Of a stretch of DNA of 8,285 nt, positions 1 to 5,428 are shown one piece after another. Both the position numbers and the translations under genes were made by a program. How positions within the stretch are numbered: position 1 is the first letter of the stretch; the number at the start of each line of letters is the position of its first letter. Origin of the DNA: an uncultured Anaerolineae bacterium (lineage in GTDB: Bacteria > Chloroflexota > Anaerolineae > Anaerolineales > Villigracilaceae); the NCBI GenBank assembly GCA_903882765.1, contig CAIRYE010000456.1:1-8285 (forward strand). The letters run 5' to 3'. The notes under the pieces were generated by a model, which was given only the letters and a program-made list of their open reading frames with translations, ran no database searches and was not told the origin of the DNA.

Positions 1-253
1 GCAGAATATAGACCATAGCGCCAAATACAAAGGCGCTGCCTCCTAAAGCAATCGAGGAGAGGTCGATGGAGATCCATAAACCCCACGGAACACGATTGGA
101 TAAACCGGTTACTTGTAAGCCATCCCGAAAAAGGAAGAAAACGCCAACAAGGCCAAAAATTACCAGACATGCCAAAAAGGCCATCCAGTAAGGGAATGGA
201 TCGACCATTCTTTTGCCGATCCTAAGTTTTGGATAAATGATTGTGTTTTCCAT
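1..253 (-). CDS. NrfD/PsrC-family quinone-reactive membrane subunit (partial, N-terminal 84 residues)
   Basis: The gene starts at an ATG at 253-251 and runs off the left edge, so only 84 codons are visible. The product begins with a short charged cytoplasmic segment, then a hydrophobic helix at about residues 21-42, a loop, and the segment NRVPWGLWISID (53-64) leading into a second helix (about 58-83). An Asn-x-Val-Pro-Trp-Gly-Leu segment before a helix rich in Gly, Ala and Ser is characteristic of the NrfD/PsrC/HybB/ActC family, multi-helix membrane proteins that bind menaquinol or ubiquinol and pass electrons to a partner Fe-S protein. Only three bases separate it from the stop codon of the Fe-S gene upstream, and no good Shine-Dalgarno is seen, so translation is probably coupled. 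The partners (tetra-cluster Fe-S protein, anchored multihaem cytochrome) fit an Nrf/Cbc-type quinone-cytochrome complex. Total length and direction of electron flow cannot be judged here. Confidence 0.85.
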   Translation of the reverse strand, partial: MENTIIYPKLRIGKRMVDPFPYWMAFLACLVIFGLVGVFFLFRDGLQVTGLSNRVPWGLWISIDLSSIALGGSAFVFGAMVYIL

Positions 254-256
254 TGG

Positions 257-1093
257 TTAGCTTTCAGTAAAAGGATTGTTGACCTGGTCGGTAGGCGGAA
301 CATAGTAAACGCTGGGCGAGGTGCTCAGTTCGTTCTCGCGTAATCGAAGGATCGTGTTGGATTCTTCAAGGATCTTCGAAACGGGGCTATTGGGGTCCCG
401 AAGGTCACCAAAGGCTCTCGCTCCGGTTGGGCAAGCCGTAACGCATGCGGGTGTAGCCAAAGCGTCAACGCCGGGCACCATACCTCGTTCTAATCCAGAA
501 TCGATCCTATGCACACAGAAGGTGCATTTCTCCACCACGCCGCGAGGTCTGTTTGGTACTTCTACCAATCCAAAGTCGGGCGAACGGGGGCTGGTTTCAA
601 TTGGTTTGCGCCAATTGAATACGCGCGCATCGTATGGGCAAGCAACCTGGCAGTATCGGCAACCCACGCACAGGTCATAATCCATCATCACGATACCGTC
701 ATCTCTTTTATAGGTTGCCTTCACCATACAAACGTGAACGCAAGGGGCTTCGTCACAATGCATGCAGGGTCTTGAAAGGAAGTATTCGGTTCCATTGACC
801 ATGGTTTCAGTTGTAACAACACAGTAAGCCATATCATCGGCTAAATTATTTACCGCCTGGCATGCATATGTGCAGTATTTGCAGCCGATGCATTTGTTGA
901 TATCGATCGACATACCCCATTTAGGGCCATTCTCTGATACACCAGAGGATTCATTGCGTTTTGCTTGCGTGTTTGGCATCAATGCCTGGGCAACCAAGGT
1001 AGCCCCGGCTATTGCGCCAGTTAATTTTAGAAAATCGCGCCTCGAATTATTATCTCGAGGATTCTCATTCGTTTCTTCAATATCGTCCGTCAT
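257..1093 (-). CDS. Tat-exported ferredoxin-type subunit with four [4Fe-4S] clusters (NrfC/HybA/DsrO/TtrB-like)
   Basis: A 278-residue protein with a twin-arginine signal: SRRDFLK at residues 17-23 followed by a hydrophobic stretch to about 38. The mature part has sixteen cysteines in the four-cluster arrangement of the NrfC/HybA/DmsB family: C68-x2-C71-x2-C74-x3-C78, C110-x2-C113-x4-C118-x3-C122, C142-x2-C145-x2-C148-x3-C152 and C190-x2-C193...C217-x3-C221. Such proteins are folded with their clusters in the cytoplasm, exported by Tat, and wire an NrfD-type quinone subunit to a haem or molybdenum partner. The start ATG at 1093-1091 has GGAG seven bases upstream. The gene lies 48 bp after the heptahaem cytochrome gene and 3 bp before the NrfD-like gene, so the three form one operon. 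The family-level call is secure. The specific partner is not: no molybdopterin enzyme is visible, so the multihaem cytochrome next door is the likely electron partner. Confidence 0.93.
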   Translation of the reverse strand: MTDDIEETNENPRDNNSRRDFLKLTGAIAGATLVAQALMPNTQAKRNESSGVSENGPKWGMSIDINKCIGCKYCTYACQAVNNLADDMAYCVVTTETMVNGTEYFLSRPCMHCDEAPCVHVCMVKATYKRDDGIVMMDYDLCVGCRYCQVACPYDARVFNWRKPIETSPRSPDFGLVEVPNRPRGVVEKCTFCVHRIDSGLERGMVPGVDALATPACVTACPTGARAFGDLRDPNSPVSKILEESNTILRLRENELSTSPSVYYVPPTDQVNNPFTES

Positions 1094-1141
1094 AAGTTTG
1101 CTCCAATTCCAACGTCGTAAGATGTCTGTTAGGAAGTTCGA

Positions 1142-1939
1142 TCATCCTAATCGTTTTGGTTGGCCAGGTTCTTTTCCAAATAATACCCAAGTGGTGATGG
1201 CGCCAACGATGATACCCGCAACAACCAAGATCCAAGAAGGTAAATTGATGCCGGCATTGGCAACTTCGGCTTCATTTTCTTCGATCGGCTTAGCGGTTTT
1301 GGAAGGGTTCACCATGGGTGTAGTAATTGCTTCGATCTTTATGCCGCTGGTTAAGATCCTATTTGCCGAGTGGATGTCATTATGGCAAGAACCACAAGTT
1401 TCACCACCAACTTTTAGAGTGTGACTGCGTTCTTCACCCATATGGCAATTAATACAATTGAGGCCGGCGGCATGGTGGGTTGATTTTTCAGCTGCTTTCA
1501 TTTCATTTTTATGGCAATTATCACAAACGATTGCCGAGCCGCTTGCCAACACTGGGCCTTGAGAGTGTGGTTCGTGACAGGTTATGCATGTTAGGCCAAC
1601 TTCACCGTGCTTACTAGCCTGAACTTGTCCCGCGACATCCATGCCAGCTACATTTGTATGGCATACCATACAGGTAACATCTTCACCTTCAACGGTGTAT
1701 TTGATGTCAGGATGGACTCCGGTGCCTTCACTGAGTTTGTGGCATACCAAGCAGCTTACATTCCCAACGCCATGTTTACTCTGTGACCAAGGAGCATACG
1801 CGACAGCGTGGCACTCGACACAGCCATCGGTATCCTGGCTTGGTTCTGCCGCAACAGCTGGTGTTGCGGGAAGGGCGATGGTGAGTAAAAAGATGGTAAC
1901 GAAGAGGATCGCCAGGCTAAAAACTATTTTTTTTGTCAT
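1142..1939 (-). CDS. heptahaem c-type cytochrome with N-terminal signal peptide and C-terminal membrane anchor
   Basis: I start this gene at the ATG at 1939-1937 (265 residues). GGAG lies eight bases upstream of it, whereas an in-frame TTG two codons earlier would sit only two bases from the same GGAG. A hydrophobic Sec signal (about residues 4-30, ending near AVAA) precedes seven CxxCH haem sites beginning at residues 40, 63, 90, 118, 139, 162 and 182. A spacer rich in Lys, Glu and Pro follows, then one transmembrane helix (about 233-255) with a short basic tail. The haem domain should therefore be outside the cytoplasmic membrane, held by the C-terminal helix. It is the first gene of the leftward operon, ahead of the Fe-S and NrfD-like genes. 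Position and architecture correspond to NrfB in nrfBCD or to CbcS in the Geobacter Cbc4 cluster, though haem number and anchoring differ among those. Likely role: electron exchange between the Fe-S/NrfD module and other exported redox proteins. Confidence 0.92.
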   Translation of the reverse strand: MTKKIVFSLAILFVTIFLLTIALPATPAVAAEPSQDTDGCVECHAVAYAPWSQSKHGVGNVSCLVCHKLSEGTGVHPDIKYTVEGEDVTCMVCHTNVAGMDVAGQVQASKHGEVGLTCITCHEPHSQGPVLASGSAIVCDNCHKNEMKAAEKSTHHAAGLNCINCHMGEERSHTLKVGGETCGSCHNDIHSANRILTSGIKIEAITTPMVNPSKTAKPIEENEAEVANAGINLPSWILVVAGIIVGAITTWVLFGKEPGQPKRLG

Positions 1940-1972
1940 GTTCAAATCTCCAATGCAAAATTTCCCGTAGAA

Positions 1973-1985
1973 GGTTATCGGATAT
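1973..1985. promoter_or_regulatory. candidate operator half of a repeated TTATC(C/G)GATA motif (left copy)
   Basis: The plus strand reads GGTTATCGGATAT here, and GGTTATCCGATAA recurs at 2148-2160. The core TTATC(C/G)GATAA is a near-perfect palindrome around its central base. This left copy lies about 35 bp upstream of the heptahaem cytochrome start, where a regulator or RNA polymerase could bind for leftward transcription. No known regulator is assigned, and the motif is short, so chance remains possible. Confidence 0.25.
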
Positions 1986-2023
1986 ACATAGTCATATTAA
2001 TGGATATAGGGCAAAAGGCGTTA

Positions 2024-2037
2024 GTGAATGCTGTCAC
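2024..2037. promoter_or_regulatory. CRP/FNR-family-like palindromic operator, GTGA-N6-TCAC
   Basis: GTGAATGCTGTCAC has the exact half-sites and six-base spacing of the CRP-type consensus (TGTGA-N6-TCACA core). It lies between the two divergent cytochrome operons. A further TGTCAC follows at 2054-2059. If rightward transcription starts about seven bases after the -10 box at 2090-2095, the palindrome centre is near -71, a position used by CRP-type activators; the transcription start is inferred. In anaerobic respiration such sites are often used by CRP/FNR-superfamily redox or NO sensors. Which member acts here cannot be told from the site. Confidence 0.45.
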
Positions 2038-2089
2038 GAAACCGCTGAACAAATGTCACTCTCAGCATTTTTTAATCTTTTCTTTAAGT

Positions 2090-2095
2090 TATACT
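2090..2095 (+). promoter_or_regulatory. candidate -10 box for the rightward cytochrome operon
   Basis: TATACT matches the TATAAT consensus at five of six positions and stands in an AT-rich stretch about 20 bp before the first Shine-Dalgarno of the rightward operon. No good -35 hexamer is seen at the usual 16-18 bp spacing (only a T run at 2068-2073), which would fit an activator-dependent promoter served by the palindrome at 2024-2037. Confidence 0.35.
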
Positions 2096-2123
2096 TATCT
2101 AATCATTTACTTTTGGAGTAAAA

Positions 2124-2183
2124 ATGACAAAAAATGCCATGAATTATGGTTATCCGATAAAAATTTGGAGGGATAAACCATGA
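2124..2183 (+). CDS. possible 19-codon leader peptide ahead of the cytochrome operon
   Basis: An ATG at 2124 has GGAG at 2115-2118, five bases upstream, and opens a 19-codon frame (MTKNAMNYGYPIKIWRDKP). Its TGA stop at 2181-2183 overlaps the ATG of the next gene (2180-2182) in the sequence ATGA. That is the same junction type as the 65-residue and nonahaem genes downstream. The reading frame contains the strong GGAGGG (2167-2172) that serves the next gene. It could be a translated leader coupling ribosomes into the operon, or it could be a chance frame. No family is recognised. Confidence 0.35.
   Translation: MTKNAMNYGYPIKIWRDKP
2148..2160. promoter_or_regulatory. candidate operator, repeated TTATC(C/G)GATA motif (right copy)
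   Basis: GGTTATCCGATAA repeats the left copy at 1973-1985 with one central C/G change over the first twelve bases. The core TTATCCGATAA (2150-2160) is an odd-length palindrome. It lies inside the possible leader ORF, just before the Shine-Dalgarno of the 65-residue gene, downstream of the presumed rightward promoter. A repressor bound there could block transcription. The alternative is coincidence. Confidence 0.25.
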
Positions 2184-2377
2184 ACGAGCCATCAACAAGC
2201 CCATTGCTTGTAGGATTGTTTTTTGTAGGTCGCTGTATGGTCCCTGTTGTTGTATTAATCGGGATTTCTTATTTATTACGAAAACTTGGATTGGTAGTCA
2301 TAGAGGCTCCTTATGATCCAGATGAGGAAACCAACGAGGATGAAAATCAAAATAATTCAGGGGAGTCGGTAAAATGA
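2180..2377 (+). CDS. small single-span membrane protein with acidic C-terminal tail (unknown function)
   Basis: A 65-residue protein started by an ATG with a perfect GGAGGG seven bases upstream. One long hydrophobic segment (about residues 8-35, broken by Arg18 and ending in LLRKLG) is followed by a strongly acidic, Asn-rich tail (about 44-65). By the positive-inside rule the RK pair probably marks the cytoplasmic end, with the acidic tail also inside, but this is weak for so short a protein. Its stop overlaps the start of the first nonahaem cytochrome in ATGA, so it is the first substantial gene of the operon and translationally coupled to it. I recognise no family. The context suggests a small accessory or assembly subunit of the cytochrome b/c complex, which is inference only. 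Confidence 0.75.
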   Translation: MNEPSTSPLLVGLFFVGRCMVPVVVLIGISYLLRKLGLVVIEAPYDPDEETNEDENQNNSGESVK

Positions 2378-3471
2378 CATCCCTTCTCAAGAAATTGACG
2401 ATCCCTATCCTGCTTGTTGTTTCCTTGGTCTTCTTCCTTAATATAATCCCAGCCTCGGCAATAAGCCCCAATCAAGGTACGGAAGAATATTGTTTATCCT
2501 GTCATGGTGAGCAAGATCTTACTATGACGTTTAAAGACGGTGAATCTACCTCGATTACGATTTCAAAGGAAATGCTGGATCATTCGATCCATAGCTCCAA
2601 AGGAATTGAATGCGTAGCATGTCATCAAACCATCCAAAAGTACCCTCATCCTGCCCAGAACTTTGCTTCGAAGCGCGAATTATCCATCGCTTATTACGAA
2701 GCTTGTAAGGCTTGCCACTCAGGGAATTATGAGAAAGCCAAAGATAGTATTCACGCCTCCATTATGGACGCGGGCAATTTAGCAACCGCTATATGTACCG
2801 ATTGTCATGGCGCGCACGACATTTCCGCGGCCATGGAACCAAAATCGAAGATCTCAGCAACTTGCGGTAAATGTCACGATGAAATTCTCGCGACCTATAC
2901 CAAAAGCGTTCATGGTGCCGCTCTTATTAATGAAGGCAATCAAGATGTTCCTGTTTGTACAGATTGTCATGGCGTTCATAACATTGTTGATCCAAGAACT
3001 GTTGACTTTAGGGTGCAAAGCCCTGAAATGTGCGCCAAATGCCATTCCGATCCCGAACTAATGGGAAAGTACGGCCTTTCATCTGATGTCTATTCCATTT
3101 ATAAAACATCATGGCATGGGGTCGACGTATCGGTGTACAAGGCCAAATGGCCCACCATTTGGCATGATAGCGCTGTATGCACCGACTGCCATGGCATCCA
3201 TGATATCGGCAAGACCTCTGATCCAAATTCAATGGTAAGCCCTCAAAACCTCTTATCCACCTGCCAAAAATGTCACCCCGGCGCTGGCCCAAATTGGACA
3301 GGCGCTTGGACTGGCCATAATAAGATCAGCCTAGAACGAACTCCGATCTTGTTTTATGTAGACGCTTTTTACTCTTCCTTTTCACCCTTCGTACTTTGGG
3401 TTTGTGTTATTTATGTGTTATTACAGATCATCAGGCAACTTTTTGATCGTGTTAGGAGAAATTTGCCATGA
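2374..3471 (+). CDS. nonahaem c-type cytochrome, membrane anchored (first module)
   Basis: A 365-residue exported cytochrome. A Sec signal peptide (about 1-29, ending PASA) is followed by nine CxxCH sites beginning at residues 40, 80, 111, 141, 164, 195, 220, 269 and 297, and then a C-terminal helix (about 336-358) with a basic tail (RVRRN). Nine further histidines (73, 92, 127, 148, 180, 202, 248, 276, 315) are conserved in position in the paralogue at 4184-5428 and are good candidates for the distal ligands of nine bis-His haems. Recurrent CTDCHG-x-H motifs belong to the doubled-CxxCH multihaem type. The gene overlaps its neighbours by ATGA at both ends, so it should be made together with the cytochrome b that follows. 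The pair resembles a split Geobacter CbcL, where nonahaem c and HydC/FdnI-like b domains form one chain. Likely role: carrying electrons between the quinone-linked cytochrome b and exported partners. Direction and partner are unknown. Confidence 0.93.
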   Translation: MTSLLKKLTIPILLVVSLVFFLNIIPASAISPNQGTEEYCLSCHGEQDLTMTFKDGESTSITISKEMLDHSIHSSKGIECVACHQTIQKYPHPAQNFASKRELSIAYYEACKACHSGNYEKAKDSIHASIMDAGNLATAICTDCHGAHDISAAMEPKSKISATCGKCHDEILATYTKSVHGAALINEGNQDVPVCTDCHGVHNIVDPRTVDFRVQSPEMCAKCHSDPELMGKYGLSSDVYSIYKTSWHGVDVSVYKAKWPTIWHDSAVCTDCHGIHDIGKTSDPNSMVSPQNLLSTCQKCHPGAGPNWTGAWTGHNKISLERTPILFYVDAFYSSFSPFVLWVCVIYVLLQIIRQLFDRVRRNLP

Positions 3472-4184
3472 CAATTGACAATAATGTAAGCGACATCATC
3501 GAAAGCCAAAAAACCTACAAACGGTTTGGAATTGGCCAGCGGCTTGAACACTATATTCTCATGCTCAGTTCAACTGTTCTTTTACTTACTGGTTTACCCC
3601 AAAAATATCGCGATTTTTCTTGGAGTCAGATACTACTCTCCACACCTGAGCGCTTAGAATTTATTCGCCTGATCCATCATATTTCTGCTATCGCGCTAAC
3701 TTTACTTGCCGTGTACCACTTCGGGAAAGCCATTATCAAGTTATTCCAAAAAAAGCTGTCTGGCGATATGTTGATAACCTGGCAAGATGTTTTAGATGCT
3801 TTTGGTATGATGAAATTCCTGCTCTTCATCAAAAAAGAAAAGCCCAAATTTGGCAAGTTCAATTTTGAACAAAAGGTCACTTATTGGGTGGTAGCGATCG
3901 GGTTTGTTCTTATGATCCTGAGCGGGTTTATCATTTGGTTCCCCGTAGGATTCACCCAATGGTTCCCGGGTGGGGCAGTACCGGCGGCGAAATTGATGCA
4001 TAGCTCTGAAGCGATTGCGGCGGCCTTCTTTATCCTGATTTGGCATATTTACCATGTTCATATTGAGCGTTTAAACCTCAGTATCTTTACCGGAAAATTG
4101 ACCGAGAAAGAAATGAAGGAATATCACAAAAAAGAATATGATCGCGTTGAGCATTCCGTAAAACCGAAATCGGGAGCGAAATAG
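3468..4184 (+). CDS. four-helix b-type cytochrome, FdnI/HydC-like quinone subunit (first module)
   Basis: A 238-residue membrane protein with four hydrophobic segments (about 28-46, 66-90, 137-160 and 180-200) and histidines placed as in dihaem cytochromes b of the formate dehydrogenase gamma/hydrogenase b family: H28 in helix 1, H70, H71 and H84 around helix 2, H178 before helix 4, and H193, H196 and H198 near its end. The motifs TGLPQKY after helix 1 and FTGKL after helix 4 are shared with the second cytochrome b of this operon, and every one of these histidines is offset by exactly one residue between the two proteins. Its start overlaps the nonahaem cytochrome stop (ATGA), and its TAG stop shares one base with the GTG of the next gene. 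Expected role: oxidise or reduce membrane quinone and exchange electrons with the anchored nonahaem partner. The exact haem ligands are inferred from position. Confidence 0.88.
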   Translation: MTIDNNVSDIIESQKTYKRFGIGQRLEHYILMLSSTVLLLTGLPQKYRDFSWSQILLSTPERLEFIRLIHHISAIALTLLAVYHFGKAIIKLFQKKLSGDMLITWQDVLDAFGMMKFLLFIKKEKPKFGKFNFEQKVTYWVVAIGFVLMILSGFIIWFPVGFTQWFPGGAVPAAKLMHSSEAIAAAFFILIWHIYHVHIERLNLSIFTGKLTEKEMKEYHKKEYDRVEHSVKPKSGAK

Positions 4185-5428
4185 TGAAAATTTGGCAAAA
4201 CAAATTCAACTTGATTTCTCTGGCCATTTTGATAATGGTCTTGCTCTTGCCATCTGTTGGTGTGGCGGCTCTTCAAAAGAATGCGCCTGCATTCGAAGGC
4301 GGCCAACCCCAAACATCCATCAATAATGACGCGGAATGTTTGACCTGTCACAGCAATCAGGCAATGAGCGTAAAATTTGGTATCCAAGAACAAAAAGAGA
4401 CCTATAGCCTTTTCGTCAACCCAGATATTTACAACACAACCGTACACAAAGAAGTTGGTTTAGGTTGTGTGGGTTGTCATGTTGGTTTTAAGGCTGAAAT
4501 GGGGCATGGTTTCAATTTCAACAGTGTTCGAGAAGCAACACTAAAATTGAGCGAAGCCTGCGGCAGATGCCATGGTGATTTGAATGACGCGGTAATGGAT
4601 GGCGTGCATGCCAAGCAACTGGCAACAGGCAATGTACAAGCCGCGGTTTGTTCTGATTGCCACTCACCCCATTCTATTACACGGATCAAAGATCAGCAGA
4701 CCGGTGCCACAAACCCCGCGACGCATTATTTAATTTCTACGACCTGTCAAAAATGCCATAGCGAAATTTTCGCGAAATACAGCCAAAGTGTTCATGGTTC
4801 CGCCAGCGTGGCGGATCACAACCCGGACGCGCCTACCTGTACGGACTGTCATGGCGTTCATAATATGGAAGACCCTCGATCCGCTGAGTTTAGGTTGAGA
4901 TCTCCCCAAATTTGCGCAAAATGTCACACCGATCTTAACAAAATGGCGAAGTACGGTCTCTCCATCAATGTGATGAATACTTACGTTTCCGACTTCCATG
5001 GAACAACCATCACCATCTTCGAAAAAGTGTCTCCGGACGCGGAATCGAATAAACCGGTTTGTTACGATTGCCATGGTATCCACGACATCGCGAAATCTGA
5101 CGATCCTTCAAAAGGGTTGCAGATCAAAGAAAACCTCTTAAAAACCTGCCAAAAATGTCATCCCGATGCTACAGCGAATTTCCCCGATTCCTGGACATCG
5201 CATTACATTCCGGATACCGAAAAATATCCCACGGTATATTACATCAACTTGTTCTACCAATTCCTTATCCCAGGTGTGTTGGGCGGTATGGGACTGTTAG
5301 TTCTCCTTGATTTTGGTCGAGCTATGTTGGATCGATTACACAAACCAAAGCGAAAGCCAACTGCCCATCCAAAATTATCCACGAAACCAACCAAAACTGA
5401 GGAGGAGCAAGATGGCGACGGCAACTAA
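4184..5428 (+). CDS. nonahaem c-type cytochrome, membrane anchored (second module, paralogue)
   Basis: A 414-residue paralogue of the 2374-3471 product. It starts at GTG, supported by GGGAG seven bases upstream and a one-base overlap with the preceding stop. Signal peptide about 1-29; CxxCH sites begin at 52, 95, 126, 156, 188, 219, 244, 293 and 322; a C-terminal helix (about 361-378) precedes a Lys/Pro/Thr/Glu-rich tail of about 35 residues. Spacings between haem motifs equal those of the first paralogue to within three residues except between haems 4 and 5, where this copy has nine extra residues. The nine extra conserved histidines are H88, H108, H142, H163, H204, H226, H272, H300 and H340. 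The gene overlaps the following cytochrome b by 17 bp, with that gene's GGAGG inside its Glu-rich tail. It probably pairs with the second cytochrome b as the first copy pairs with its own; whether both pairs form one complex is open. Confidence 0.93.
   Translation: MKIWQNKFNLISLAILIMVLLLPSVGVAALQKNAPAFEGGQPQTSINNDAECLTCHSNQAMSVKFGIQEQKETYSLFVNPDIYNTTVHKEVGLGCVGCHVGFKAEMGHGFNFNSVREATLKLSEACGRCHGDLNDAVMDGVHAKQLATGNVQAAVCSDCHSPHSITRIKDQQTGATNPATHYLISTTCQKCHSEIFAKYSQSVHGSASVADHNPDAPTCTDCHGVHNMEDPRSAEFRLRSPQICAKCHTDLNKMAKYGLSINVMNTYVSDFHGTTITIFEKVSPDAESNKPVCYDCHGIHDIAKSDDPSKGLQIKENLLKTCQKCHPDATANFPDSWTSHYIPDTEKYPTVYYINLFYQFLIPGVLGGMGLLVLLDFGRAMLDRLHKPKRKPTAHPKLSTKPTKTEEEQDGDGN

Noticed and set aside
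870..1424. 184-codon plus-strand ORF opposite the Fe-S and heptahaem genes
   Set aside because: It is antisense to two well-supported genes with clear cluster and haem motifs and crosses their intergenic gap. Its sequence has no recognisable domain.
1..1939. Calling the leftward operon a true nrf nitrite reductase operon
   Set aside because: No NrfA pentahaem catalytic subunit is present, the cytochrome has seven haems and a C-terminal anchor unlike E. coli NrfB, and the same gene order occurs in other quinone-cytochrome complexes.
1940..1945. TTG start two codons upstream for the heptahaem cytochrome
   Set aside because: The GGAG would be only two bases from this TTG but is eight bases from the ATG at 1939, which also directly begins a normal signal peptide.
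1933..2121. 62-codon plus-strand ORF across the divergent region
   Set aside because: It overlaps the start of the opposite-strand cytochrome gene, lacks a ribosome binding site, and its translation shows no protein-like pattern. The region is better explained as promoters.
2965..4863. 17-base exact repeat TGTCATGGCGTTCATAA at 2965-2981 and 4847-4863 as a mobile or recombination repeat
   Set aside because: Both copies encode the conserved CHGVHN haem motif at equivalent positions of the two paralogous cytochromes, so coding constraint and gene duplication explain them.
5307..5411. Upstream in-frame extension of the fused cytochrome b from an ATG at 5307
   Set aside because: It would overlap 122 bases of the preceding gene, has no resemblance to the N-terminus of the paralogous cytochrome b, and the ATG at 5412 has a GGAGG at the right distance.
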